From contig CAMYAU010000063.1 in assembly GCA_947253735.1 (NCBI GenBank), positions 1 to 9,295 of the forward strand: DNA of 9,295 bases, in the 5' to 3' direction. Within the stretch, counting starts at the first letter, position 1, and each line of letters opens with the position of its first letter. Source of the stretch: an uncultured Varibaculum sp. GTDB taxonomy: Bacteria > Actinomycetota > Actinomycetes > Actinomycetales > Actinomycetaceae. The position numbers and the translations under genes are program-made. Shown in pieces: positions 1 to 5,079 of this stretch. Below the pieces are notes generated by a model that saw only the letters and a list, made by a program, of their open reading frames with translations, searched no databases and was not told the origin of the DNA.

Positions 1-54
1 TAGCGCATCTGCTTTGCAAGCAGAGGGTCGCGGGTTCGAGTCCCGCTAGCTCCA
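1..54 (+). tRNA. tRNA-Ala (anticodon TGC), 5' part outside window
   Basis: The 3' two thirds of a tRNA are present. The anticodon arm reads CTGC-TTTGCAA-GCAG, which puts TGC in the anticodon position and identifies alanine. A T-arm with the usual GGTTCGAGTCC loop follows (stem CGGG/CCCG region), then the acceptor strand ending CTAGCTCCA. No CCA beyond the discriminator region can be judged with certainty, because the final bases TCCA may include the encoded discriminator. The acceptor 5' strand and most of the D-arm lie upstream of the window. It is followed almost immediately by a strong hairpin. Confidence 0.93.
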
Positions 55-55
55 C

Positions 56-100
56 TTAAATGGTGAAGCCCCAGGTTTATCCTGGGGCTTCACCATTTAA
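56..100. terminator. Perfect 20-bp hairpin after the tRNA, probable terminator
   Basis: Bases 56-75 and 81-100 are exact reverse complements with a 5-nt loop (TTTAT). The stem core is GAAGCCCCAGG / CCTGGGGCTTC. There is no long T-run after the stem, but its own outer end is A/T-rich (TTAAA / TTTAA), so it may act as a bidirectional terminator. It lies one base after the tRNA, which fits termination or 3' protection of the tRNA transcript. The length and perfection of the arms are more than a minimal terminator needs, so a dispersed repeat is an alternative. Confidence 0.75.
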
Positions 101-409
101 TAAGCTGAGGGACTCGAAGCCGGGAGGGCTGGCGCGGGAAGGGCTTGGCGTGGGGGCTAGGTTTTTCCTCCCGCCAAAGAATTTGGAAAACGTGGCGACG
201 TTTTCCGAATTCTTATGCCCACCGCGCCTGCTCAGATAAAACCTAGCTCCCGCGCCCTCTTCCAGTCGTTAGTACAGTTCTTACCGGTCGCGACCCTTCC
301 GATGCCAGTAATATCAAAGAAATTAAGCTTCTTTAGGGGGATTTCGATTGAAGATCTGTGAATTTGAATCTCGGGAAAATTACCGAAAGATTTATGTCGA
401 CAGAAAAAG
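101..409. other. Stretch without a recognisable gene
   Basis: No credible gene was found here. Bases 110-175 are G-rich on the plus strand, 147-256 form a nested inverted repeat, and 257-409 is non-descript sequence downstream of the kinase remnant. A minus-strand open frame crosses 232-489. It overlaps the kinase remnant in another frame and its predicted peptide resembles nothing I know. I regard the stretch as intergenic or decayed DNA at the edge of the island. Confidence 0.6.
147..256. repeat. Nested imperfect inverted repeat (~110 bp)
   Basis: An outer pair of 19-base arms (147-165, containing GGGGGCTAGGTTTT, and 238-256, containing AAAACCTAGCTCCC) pairs completely if two G-T wobbles are allowed. 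Inside sits a second hairpin, 177-214. It has 17-bp arms (left AAGAATTTGGAAAACGT), one wobble and a GGCG loop. The 5' inner flank 166-176 and 3' inner flank 215-237 do not pair with each other. The form suits a structured RNA, a MITE-like or REP-like element, or an old recombination site. Target duplications could not be recognised. Confidence 0.6.
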
Positions 410-757
410 CTAGTTTTCTGCCAGCCATTTACGAGTTCCGAACGATTGGATTGATAACGCTGCGATCCTGCTCGCTTTGCCAAGCGCATTTAAGAAAGTT
501 TCTGTAAAAAGCGCTTGCTTGCCCAGGGCTTTCACGAAACCGCCGTGTAAGAACTTTCCGGCACCAAGAGTGTCTACAACTGTAGTATTACAGGTTTTTA
601 GGGTTCCGGTAATACCGTCTGCCGAATATAGGATCTCTTTGTTCCCTCGAGTAATAGCCGAATATTTGACGCCGAAATTTGCCAGATAGTCGAAAAGCTC
701 TGTGCAGCTGCGGCCACCGCGGCATTGGTGGTAGATCTGCCAGCGGCAAATGCGAAA
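410..757 (-). pseudogene. Remnant of a PfkB-family carbohydrate kinase (C-terminal part)
   Basis: The minus strand from 757 to the stop at 410-412 is open for 115 codons but has no start codon, and an in-frame TAA lies at 758-760. The translation contains recognisable PfkB C-terminal sequence: FDYLANFGVKYSAITRG, then VVDTLGAGKFLHGGFVKAL, and an ending SFGTRKWLAEN that looks like a natural C-terminus. PfkB/ribokinase enzymes phosphorylate sugars or nucleosides and use the Asp of the motif DTxGAGD as catalytic base. Here that Asp is Lys, which would by itself abolish activity. Similarity becomes clear only from about position 705 downward. Residues before that may continue in another frame, suggesting a frameshift. 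The N-terminal two thirds are absent, replaced by the transport ATPase gene that ends at 770. It was probably broken when the neighbouring cluster arrived or rearranged. Confidence 0.82.
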
Positions 758-769
758 TTAGCTCACCTG

Positions 770-1549
770 TCAGGTGATGGATGGCAAAGGTTTGAAAATA
801 AATTGTTTGACGTTTCCGTCTTGAACTTCTTTGGCACTTACCCCATAAACATCGTGGATGAGTTCAGGAGTGAGGATATCGTCCGGGATGCCTTGGGTGT
901 GCAAACGTCCATTTTTAAGAATAATTGCCTGGTCGCAGTAGCGGGTTACCAGGTTAAGATCATGCAAGATTATGACAGCTGTGTCGCTAACTTTCTTGAT
1001 GATACTAAGAATTTGATGTTGGTATTTGATATCTAGATGATTTGTGGGTTCATCTAGCAGGATACATTTACATTGTTGGGCGAGGGCGCGGGCAATAAGA
1101 ACCCGTTGACGTTCCCCACCCGAAAGCGTATCTACATAGCGGTCTTGTGCATAGCTCATTCCAACAGCGTCGAGAGCCTCTTGACAGATTTTACGATCAG
1201 CTTCGCTATATCCTTGAATATCCTTACGATGCGGGGATCGTCCCAGAAGAACAATATCGAGTACGCGGGTTCTTTCCATGTCATGCTCGAATTGGGAAAC
1301 TACTGCGATACGCCGGGCAACTTGACCGGGGCGCATTTGTTCTAAAGGCTGCCCACTGAGGAGGATTCTCCCCTCCGATAGTTTTTGCGCAGCGAACATA
1401 GCCCTCATGAGGGTAGTTTTCCCGGAACCATTAGGGCCGGCGATACCTAAAATTTTGCCTTGAGGTACCTCGAAGGAGACCCCGTCAAGAACTTTGGTGT
1501 CACCGAAATGGACGCTAGCTTTGTCTATCGTGAGGGGAGAATCATTCAT
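770..1549 (-). CDS. Iron-chelate ABC importer ATPase (FecE/FepC type)
   Basis: This is the cytoplasmic ATPase (259 residues, normal family length) that powers uptake of a ferric siderophore or related chelate. Visible motifs are Walker A GPNGSGKTT (38-46), Q-loop Gln86, signature LSGGERQR (142-149), Walker B CILLDEP (162-168), D-loop NHLD (170-173) and switch His196. All catalytic positions are intact. The start ATG lies 4 nt after the stop of the binding-protein gene, and its Shine-Dalgarno (AGGAAAG) overlaps that stop, so it is the last gene of the importer operon. The stop at 770 almost touches the kinase remnant, and no clear terminator is visible after it. Substrate cannot be read from an ATPase. 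The siderophore assignment rests on family resemblance and on the partner genes. Confidence 0.94.
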   Translation of the reverse strand: MNDSPLTIDKASVHFGDTKVLDGVSFEVPQGKILGIAGPNGSGKTTLMRAMFAAQKLSEGRILLSGQPLEQMRPGQVARRIAVVSQFEHDMERTRVLDIVLLGRSPHRKDIQGYSEADRKICQEALDAVGMSYAQDRYVDTLSGGERQRVLIARALAQQCKCILLDEPTNHLDIKYQHQILSIIKKVSDTAVIILHDLNLVTRYCDQAIILKNGRLHTQGIPDDILTPELIHDVYGVSAKEVQDGNVKQFIFKPLPSIT

Positions 1550-1553
1550 CCGT

Positions 1554-2543
1554 TTACTTTCCTAGTTTCTTGAGCTGATCAGCCAGTTCAAATGTTCCAT
1601 AAATCGCGGTGGGGGAGGCATAGGCTACTGCGGATTCCGCGTAGATAATGTTGCCATTTTTAACCGCTTTCATGTCCTTGAAACCAGGAATTTTTTCAAG
1701 TCGTTGCATTGAACTTTCTTTGGTGGCTCCGCCCATTCCAGTGAGCAAAATGATTACATCAGGGTCTGATTTAACAAATGCTTCTGGTGCAATGGGGCCT
1801 TGGTGTGGATGATAGTTCGGGTCAATAGCACTAACGAGATTAAGGGTCTTATTTATTTCCCCCATCACGCCTTTGTTTCCGTAACTAAATAGTTCAGGAT
1901 CTTCTCCGTAGTAGTAGGCGTAGGAAACTTTGCGTTCCTTACCGATTTTCTCATTACTAACTTGCTCGAGTTTCTCTTTGAGATCCTTTACTGTGGCATC
2001 TGCTTTTTCGGAGGTGCCCATGATTTTGCCTAGCTGAGTAATCTCCGCCAGAGTATTCTTGAATGATTCATCCGATTTTTGATCCGGATAGAAGTAGTTG
2101 CACTCGGTAGCATCCACAACGGCAGGGATTCCTTTTTCTGCTACTGCTTTCGGAGCAGTGGTTTCGGAACTGAATCCACCACCATAAGCAAGATCAGGCT
2201 TCAGCTTCATGAGGGCTTCCATAGAAATGGATTCCGTTGATAATACTTTGATGCCATCCGCTTTTTTACCTATCCAAGCGGGAGGTTCTTCACCCCATTC
2301 ATTGGCGCGGCCTACAATGGATTTTTCCGCTCCGGCAGCAAAGAGGTACGCCAGACCGGTGACTCCCATCGACACTACTTTCTTAGGGTGAGTAGTAAAC
2401 TTCGTTTCCACCCCACAGTTTTTAACTGTAATAGGTTGGTCAGCAGCAGCGTTGGACGATTCTTTTGTCCCGGAGCAGCCAGTGAGTGCGGCGGCTACCA
2501 GGCTTACACCTAGTACGCCAGCCACAATTCGTTTCTTGATCAT
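1554..2543 (-). CDS. Iron-chelate binding lipoprotein of the ABC importer (FepB/BtuF-like class III)
   Basis: This 329-residue substrate-binding protein delivers a metal chelate to the permease from outside the membrane. The N-terminus is a lipoprotein signal: basic MIKKR, a hydrophobic stretch, then lipobox LTGC with Cys23 as the lipidated residue. A low-complexity linker rich in Ser/Ala/Asp follows. The mature part has the pattern of periplasmic-binding-protein family 2: PKKVVSMGVTGLAYLFAAGA near 53-72, LMKLKPDLAYGGG (111-123), SDPDVIILL (259-267) and NGNIIYAES (297-305). A segment rich in Tyr and acidic residues (208-216, YAYYYGEDP) and His245/His247 are candidate ligand contacts, but that is only a guess. 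The gene starts 14 nt after the permease stop with a good Shine-Dalgarno (AAAGGAAG). The ligand may be the peptide made by the divergent genes, a scavenged siderophore, or haem. Sequence alone does not decide. Confidence 0.93.
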   Translation of the reverse strand: MIKKRIVAGVLGVSLVAAALTGCSGTKESSNAAADQPITVKNCGVETKFTTHPKKVVSMGVTGLAYLFAAGAEKSIVGRANEWGEEPPAWIGKKADGIKVLSTESISMEALMKLKPDLAYGGGFSSETTAPKAVAEKGIPAVVDATECNYFYPDQKSDESFKNTLAEITQLGKIMGTSEKADATVKDLKEKLEQVSNEKIGKERKVSYAYYYGEDPELFSYGNKGVMGEINKTLNLVSAIDPNYHPHQGPIAPEAFVKSDPDVIILLTGMGGATKESSMQRLEKIPGFKDMKAVKNGNIIYAESAVAYASPTAIYGTFELADQLKKLGK

Positions 2544-2557
2544 TCTTTTCTTCCTTT

Positions 2558-3580
2558 CTATTTGGAATATTTCTTGATGAGAGCCATTAGCATAGGGGTT
2601 CCTACCAGGGCTGTTAGTATTCCGATAGGTAGTTCCGCTGGTCTGATAGCCACGCGGGTACAGGTGTCGGCAATGACGACAAGCAGTCCGCCTCCCAGGG
2701 CAGAGATAGGTAACGCAGCTCGAGTGGTCGAACCTACCAGTTGTTTCGCAGCATGAGGAACGACTAGGCCCACGAATCCGATGGCACCGGTAAGGGAGAC
2801 AAGCACCGCTATAGTGAGCGCCACTATGAGAAATAGGAGGTTTCGATAGAGGCGGGGACTAGTACCCAGTGAGATTGCGGCATCGTCTCCCAGGTTAAGG
2901 ATGTCAACCCGTCTTCCCCAGATGGTGAAGCAAATTAATGCAATAGTTACCACGCTGCCTGCGATAATGGCGTCATGCCAGGTGGCGTTAGATATTGATC
3001 CGAGCATCCAAAACATTACCGATTTGGTTCCAGCCGCGTTTTTAGCCATCAGAGTTATCAAGCTGGTTACTGCCGAGAAAAAGTAAGTTACCGCCATACC
3101 TGCAAAAATAATGCGGGTCGGAGTGATTTTTCCTCCGGCAGAAGCTAGCAGGGTAACGAGCAGGATGGAGGCTATTGCTCCCAGGAAGGCACCGAAAGTG
3201 ATTCCCAATGCAGATAAGATATTGCTGGTTGTTCCGAAAACTATGACTGCTGCTGCGCCGGTGGAAGCCCCGGAGGAAATACCTAGAATATAGGGATCGC
3301 CCAAGGGGTTCCGCAGTAGCGATTGGGTTATTAGGCCGCATATACCTAGGCCGGCACCAACGATTGCTCCCAAAATGGCGCGGGGAAATCTCACCTGGCC
3401 AATAATCTGAGTGTCAACGTCAGTGTCAGTAGTTCTTCTCAGCGTGGCACCGATGCCTTCAAGTGCTGCCGATAATGAAATATCCGTAGCACCCACAATT
3501 ACAGCCACTATTATTGAGCAAACTAGTGCTAACGCTAAGATAAATCCGAGAATCAGGCGTTGCTTTCGATTCGTCAACAT
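2558..3580 (-). CDS. Iron-chelate ABC importer permease (FecCD/BtuC type)
   Basis: This polytopic inner-membrane protein of 340 residues has the usual FecCD length and many hydrophobic segments. Family hallmarks are RNPLGDPYILGISSGAS (90-106), the cytoplasmic loop containing AISLG (235-239) that contacts the ATPase, GFVGLVVPHAAK (268-279), and the C-terminal PAELPIGILTALVGTP (314-329). Only one permease gene is present, so the transporter would be a permease homodimer. The ATG lies inside the end of the upstream hydrolase gene (7-nt overlap, ATGTTGA). That implies translational coupling and one transcript for hydrolase, permease, binding protein and ATPase. The coupling ties the hydrolase to the uptake function. 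Confidence 0.95.
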   Translation of the reverse strand: MLTNRKQRLILGFILALALVCSIIVAVIVGATDISLSAALEGIGATLRRTTDTDVDTQIIGQVRFPRAILGAIVGAGLGICGLITQSLLRNPLGDPYILGISSGASTGAAAVIVFGTTSNILSALGITFGAFLGAIASILLVTLLASAGGKITPTRIIFAGMAVTYFFSAVTSLITLMAKNAAGTKSVMFWMLGSISNATWHDAIIAGSVVTIALICFTIWGRRVDILNLGDDAAISLGTSPRLYRNLLFLIVALTIAVLVSLTGAIGFVGLVVPHAAKQLVGSTTRAALPISALGGGLLVVIADTCTRVAIRPAELPIGILTALVGTPMLMALIKKYSK

Positions 3581-4755
3581 GGAGAACCTGTTGCTTTCAT
3601 TTTTGTTTCAGATGCTTTTTGGCTGAGATAGCTCCACAGCTTGCGTTCATGGGCTATCCGCTCGCTGGGATCACATGCGCCTTCATGTCCGCCTTTGCTG
3701 GAATAACGCCAGTATGCTACCTCTCCTCCCAAATTATTTACCCGTTCGACTAGGGAATCTGCGTGAGAAATAGCGGTGACTGTATCGTGACAGTAGCCAA
3801 TAATCAGCCAAGATGTGTTGCTTAAACTTTGGGGTGTGGCATCACAGGCTAAGGGATCTTCTTCTTTCATAAAGTTATCCCAATCAGAGGTTTGAGGATC
3901 CCCGTACTCTTCTAACCATTGACGACCTAAGGTTGTCTCCGGCAGGTCTTTCGTGCTGCTGATCGGGACGCGGCATACTACTTGGGATACGAGTTCTGGG
4001 TGGTGGATAGTGGTGATCGCTGCCAGCAATGCTCCATGAGACATGCCGTGTACAAATGTAGTCTCGGGGGTACAAATATCTTGACGATGCAATTCACGAA
4101 TAGAGGAGGCTATATCCTCCCTGACTTTGCGTCTTCCTGCTTTAACCCCGGCTTGGTGCCAAGCTTTCCCATATTCAGCGCCTCCTCGGGAGTGAATAAC
4201 GGCAACGCTGTAACCACGGGTTAACCATTTTGAGTAAATATCTGGACTATAAAAACTGTGATTGCTTCTCCCGAATCCTCCGTAAATAAATACGATTGTC
4301 GGCTGTTTCCCCGCTAACGTTCCGAAGCAGTCTATAGGGATTCGGGTTCCGTCCTCACTATGGGCCCAAATCTGTCTGCAGGTAAATGCGTTGTCGTTTT
4401 CGGAGGTGTCATTCTTGGCGAAAGTTAGTTCTCCAGTTTTCCGGTCAAGTCGGTAAAGGCGGGGAGCGTTAATAAAAGAGGAGCCTTGTAAATAGAGCTC
4501 CTGGTCGAGCACTTTTATCGGTTTAATGTGCTGTCCTAAGGGTAATGATTTTCCAGATTTGTGGGTGATGACATCAAAAGTTTTGGTGTCATAAACCAGA
4601 GTTTCGCAAGCATCTTGGTAACCGCCATATACCGGGTTAGATCCAGAGGTTTTCCACTGTGGGTAGAAGACATTTCCTTCGGGTAACCTGATCTCACCGC
4701 GCACTTTGATAATGTGTTCGCACTTAGGCGGGGATAGTTGCGATATCTGTTTCAC
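3574..4755 (-). CDS. Prolyl-oligopeptidase-like serine hydrolase (S9 family) with shortened N-terminal part
   Basis: The 393 residues contain a complete S9-type alpha/beta-hydrolase domain (~128-380). It has the oxyanion-loop segment IYGGFGRSN (157-165), SRGGAEYGKAWHQAG (189-203) as in prolyl oligopeptidases, nucleophile Ser239 in GMSHG, Asp324 in CHDTV and His357 in KGGHEG. The triad appears intact. The preceding ~125 residues resemble only one or two blades of the ~400-residue beta-propeller that normally gates the active site. No signal peptide is seen, so it is probably cytoplasmic. GTG is the only possible start, because an in-frame TAG sits directly before it. It is the first gene of the importer operon and overlaps the permease gene. 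It could cleave the precursor peptide, or break down an imported iron chelate to free the metal. The family is clear. The substrate is inferred. Confidence 0.88.
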   Translation of the reverse strand: MKQISQLSPPKCEHIIKVRGEIRLPEGNVFYPQWKTSGSNPVYGGYQDACETLVYDTKTFDVITHKSGKSLPLGQHIKPIKVLDQELYLQGSSFINAPRLYRLDRKTGELTFAKNDTSENDNAFTCRQIWAHSEDGTRIPIDCFGTLAGKQPTIVFIYGGFGRSNHSFYSPDIYSKWLTRGYSVAVIHSRGGAEYGKAWHQAGVKAGRRKVREDIASSIRELHRQDICTPETTFVHGMSHGALLAAITTIHHPELVSQVVCRVPISSTKDLPETTLGRQWLEEYGDPQTSDWDNFMKEEDPLACDATPQSLSNTSWLIIGYCHDTVTAISHADSLVERVNNLGGEVAYWRYSSKGGHEGACDPSERIAHERKLWSYLSQKASETKMKATGSPC

Positions 4756-4758
4756 CTA

Positions 4759-4766
4759 ACCTCCTT
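4759..4766 (-). promoter_or_regulatory. Ribosome binding site of the S9 hydrolase gene
   Basis: Minus-strand AAGGAGGT ends 3 nt before a GTG start, an unusually short spacing with a very strong core. A five-codon frame (ATG AAG GAG GTT AGG TGA) runs across the site and overlaps the GTG, so coupling of a mini-ORF to the gene is possible. The in-frame TAG just upstream of GTG excludes a longer protein. Confidence 0.7.
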
Positions 4767-4793
4767 CATTTGTTCCGTAGTTTTATTTCCCTC

Positions 4794-4821
4794 TTGTGCA
4801 AAAGGAGAAACCATGTAAACT
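4794..4821 (+). promoter_or_regulatory. Candidate promoter for the precursor/cyclodehydratase unit
   Basis: TTGTGC (4794-4799) and TAAACT (4816-4821) are separated by 16 bases and resemble -35 and -10 elements. The start of transcription would fall about 7 bases later, inside the iron box. That is where a DtxR-type repressor would block initiation. The match to consensus is moderate. The divergent minus-strand promoter could not be placed with confidence, though TATGCT within the iron box (minus strand) could serve as its -10. Confidence 0.45.
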
Positions 4822-4825
4822 TTGC

Positions 4826-4844
4826 TTAGGTTAGCATAACCTAA
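4826..4844. promoter_or_regulatory. DtxR/IdeR-type iron box
   Basis: TTAGGTTAGCATAACCTAA is an almost perfect 19-bp palindrome. It differs at one base from the established actinobacterial DtxR/IdeR operator consensus TTAGGTTAGCCTAACCTAA. It is the only strong copy in the region between the two divergent units, lying 71 bases before the hydrolase GTG and 53 bases before the precursor ATG. A dimeric iron-loaded repressor pair here would be expected to shut both units when iron is plentiful. This ties the peptide-modifying genes to iron starvation directly. Confidence 0.93.
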
Positions 4845-4885
4845 GTAGCAGGTTAAAGGCTAGCCTCTGAAGTTTCTATCGCTTG

Positions 4886-4893
4886 AAAGGAGG
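4886..4893 (+). promoter_or_regulatory. Strong Shine-Dalgarno of the short precursor gene
   Basis: AAAGGAGG lies 4 bases before an ATG. It is the best ribosome binding site on the plus strand of the window, noticeably better than the one before the cyclodehydratase. This supports the 34-codon frame as a real, highly translated gene. Confidence 0.8.
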
Positions 4894-4897
4894 GGAA

Positions 4898-5002
4898 ATG
4901 AACACACTCGAAATCGTAGAGATTGAGGAAGTGAACACCGATCAAATCACTGTTCCTCACTGCCATCACGGTGCCACCCAGCAGAGCTTTGCATGGAGGT
5001 AA
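4898..5002 (+). CDS. Short RiPP precursor peptide (34 residues), probable substrate of the YcaO enzyme
   Basis: ATG to TAA encodes 34 residues. The first 20 form an acidic leader-like part: it begins MNTLEIVEIEEV, has five Glu and one Asp but no basic residue, and ends ITVP at Pro20. The last 14 are HCHHGATQQSFAWR. The helical, hydrophobic/acidic LEIVEIEEV stretch is of the type recognised by leader-binding (RRE) domains of cyclodehydratases. The second part holds one Cys (22), one Thr (27) and one Ser (30) that could be cyclised to azolines, and His21/23/24 around the Cys. Pro20 is the only proline and marks an attractive leader/core boundary. The gene has an excellent Shine-Dalgarno, follows the iron box, and precedes the cyclodehydratase by 77 nt, the usual place for a precursor. 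I know no close relative. Expression and modification are inferred. Confidence 0.82.
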   Translation: MNTLEIVEIEEVNTDQITVPHCHHGATQQSFAWR

Positions 5003-5071
5003 GAAGATAGGCATCGGGTAAAAGATAGTGCTAAGACGCACTTTACCCAATATTCATATAGGTAAGAGGAT
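4997..5071 (+). repeat. Near-identical 12-base direct repeat flanking the post-precursor hairpin
   Basis: AGGTAAGAAGAT (4997-5008, covering the last Arg codon and stop of the precursor) recurs as AGGTAAGAGGAT (5060-5071), 11 of 12 bases identical. The copies are 63 bases apart, which keeps the frame. The second copy supplies the AAGAGGA ribosome binding site of the cyclodehydratase. The codons before it read TQYSYR-stop, loosely echoing the precursor end TQQSFAWR-stop. A decayed duplication of the precursor end is possible. Chance is not excluded. Confidence 0.45.
5016..5048 (+). promoter_or_regulatory. Stem-loop between precursor and cyclodehydratase genes
   Basis: GGGTAA (5016-5021) pairs with TTACCC (5043-5048) and AGTGC (5027-5031) with GCACT (5038-5042). 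The loop is TAAGAC, with a 5-base bulge on the 5' side. It sits just after the precursor stop and is followed by A/T-rich sequence without a real T-run. A partial terminator or RNA-stabilising hairpin would give more precursor than enzyme, a common arrangement in RiPP operons. Its function is inferred from position. Confidence 0.5.
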
Positions 5072-5079
5072 CAGGGGTT

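Noticed and set aside
232..489. Minus-strand open frame of 85 codons across the inverted repeat and kinase remnant
   Set aside because: It overlaps the recognisable kinase frame in another phase, enters the inverted repeat and shows no family resemblance.
763..777. TCACCTG-T-CAGGTGA palindrome at the end of the ATPase gene as a terminator
   Set aside because: The usable stem is only about five pairs with a small loop, and no T-run follows in either direction.
4756..4766. AGGTTAGG near the hydrolase start as a second iron box
   Set aside because: Only a half-site-like match; the opposite half is absent, and the sequence is explained by the Shine-Dalgarno.
4853..5050. Minus-strand open frame of 65 codons antisense to the precursor
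   Set aside because: It has no good ribosome binding site or recognisable motif and lies opposite the better-supported precursor gene and its Shine-Dalgarno.
5003..5065. Stop-codon readthrough extending the precursor by 20 residues
   Set aside because: TAA is an efficient stop, the following codons lack leader or core character, and the hairpin and upstream bases of the next gene explain the region.
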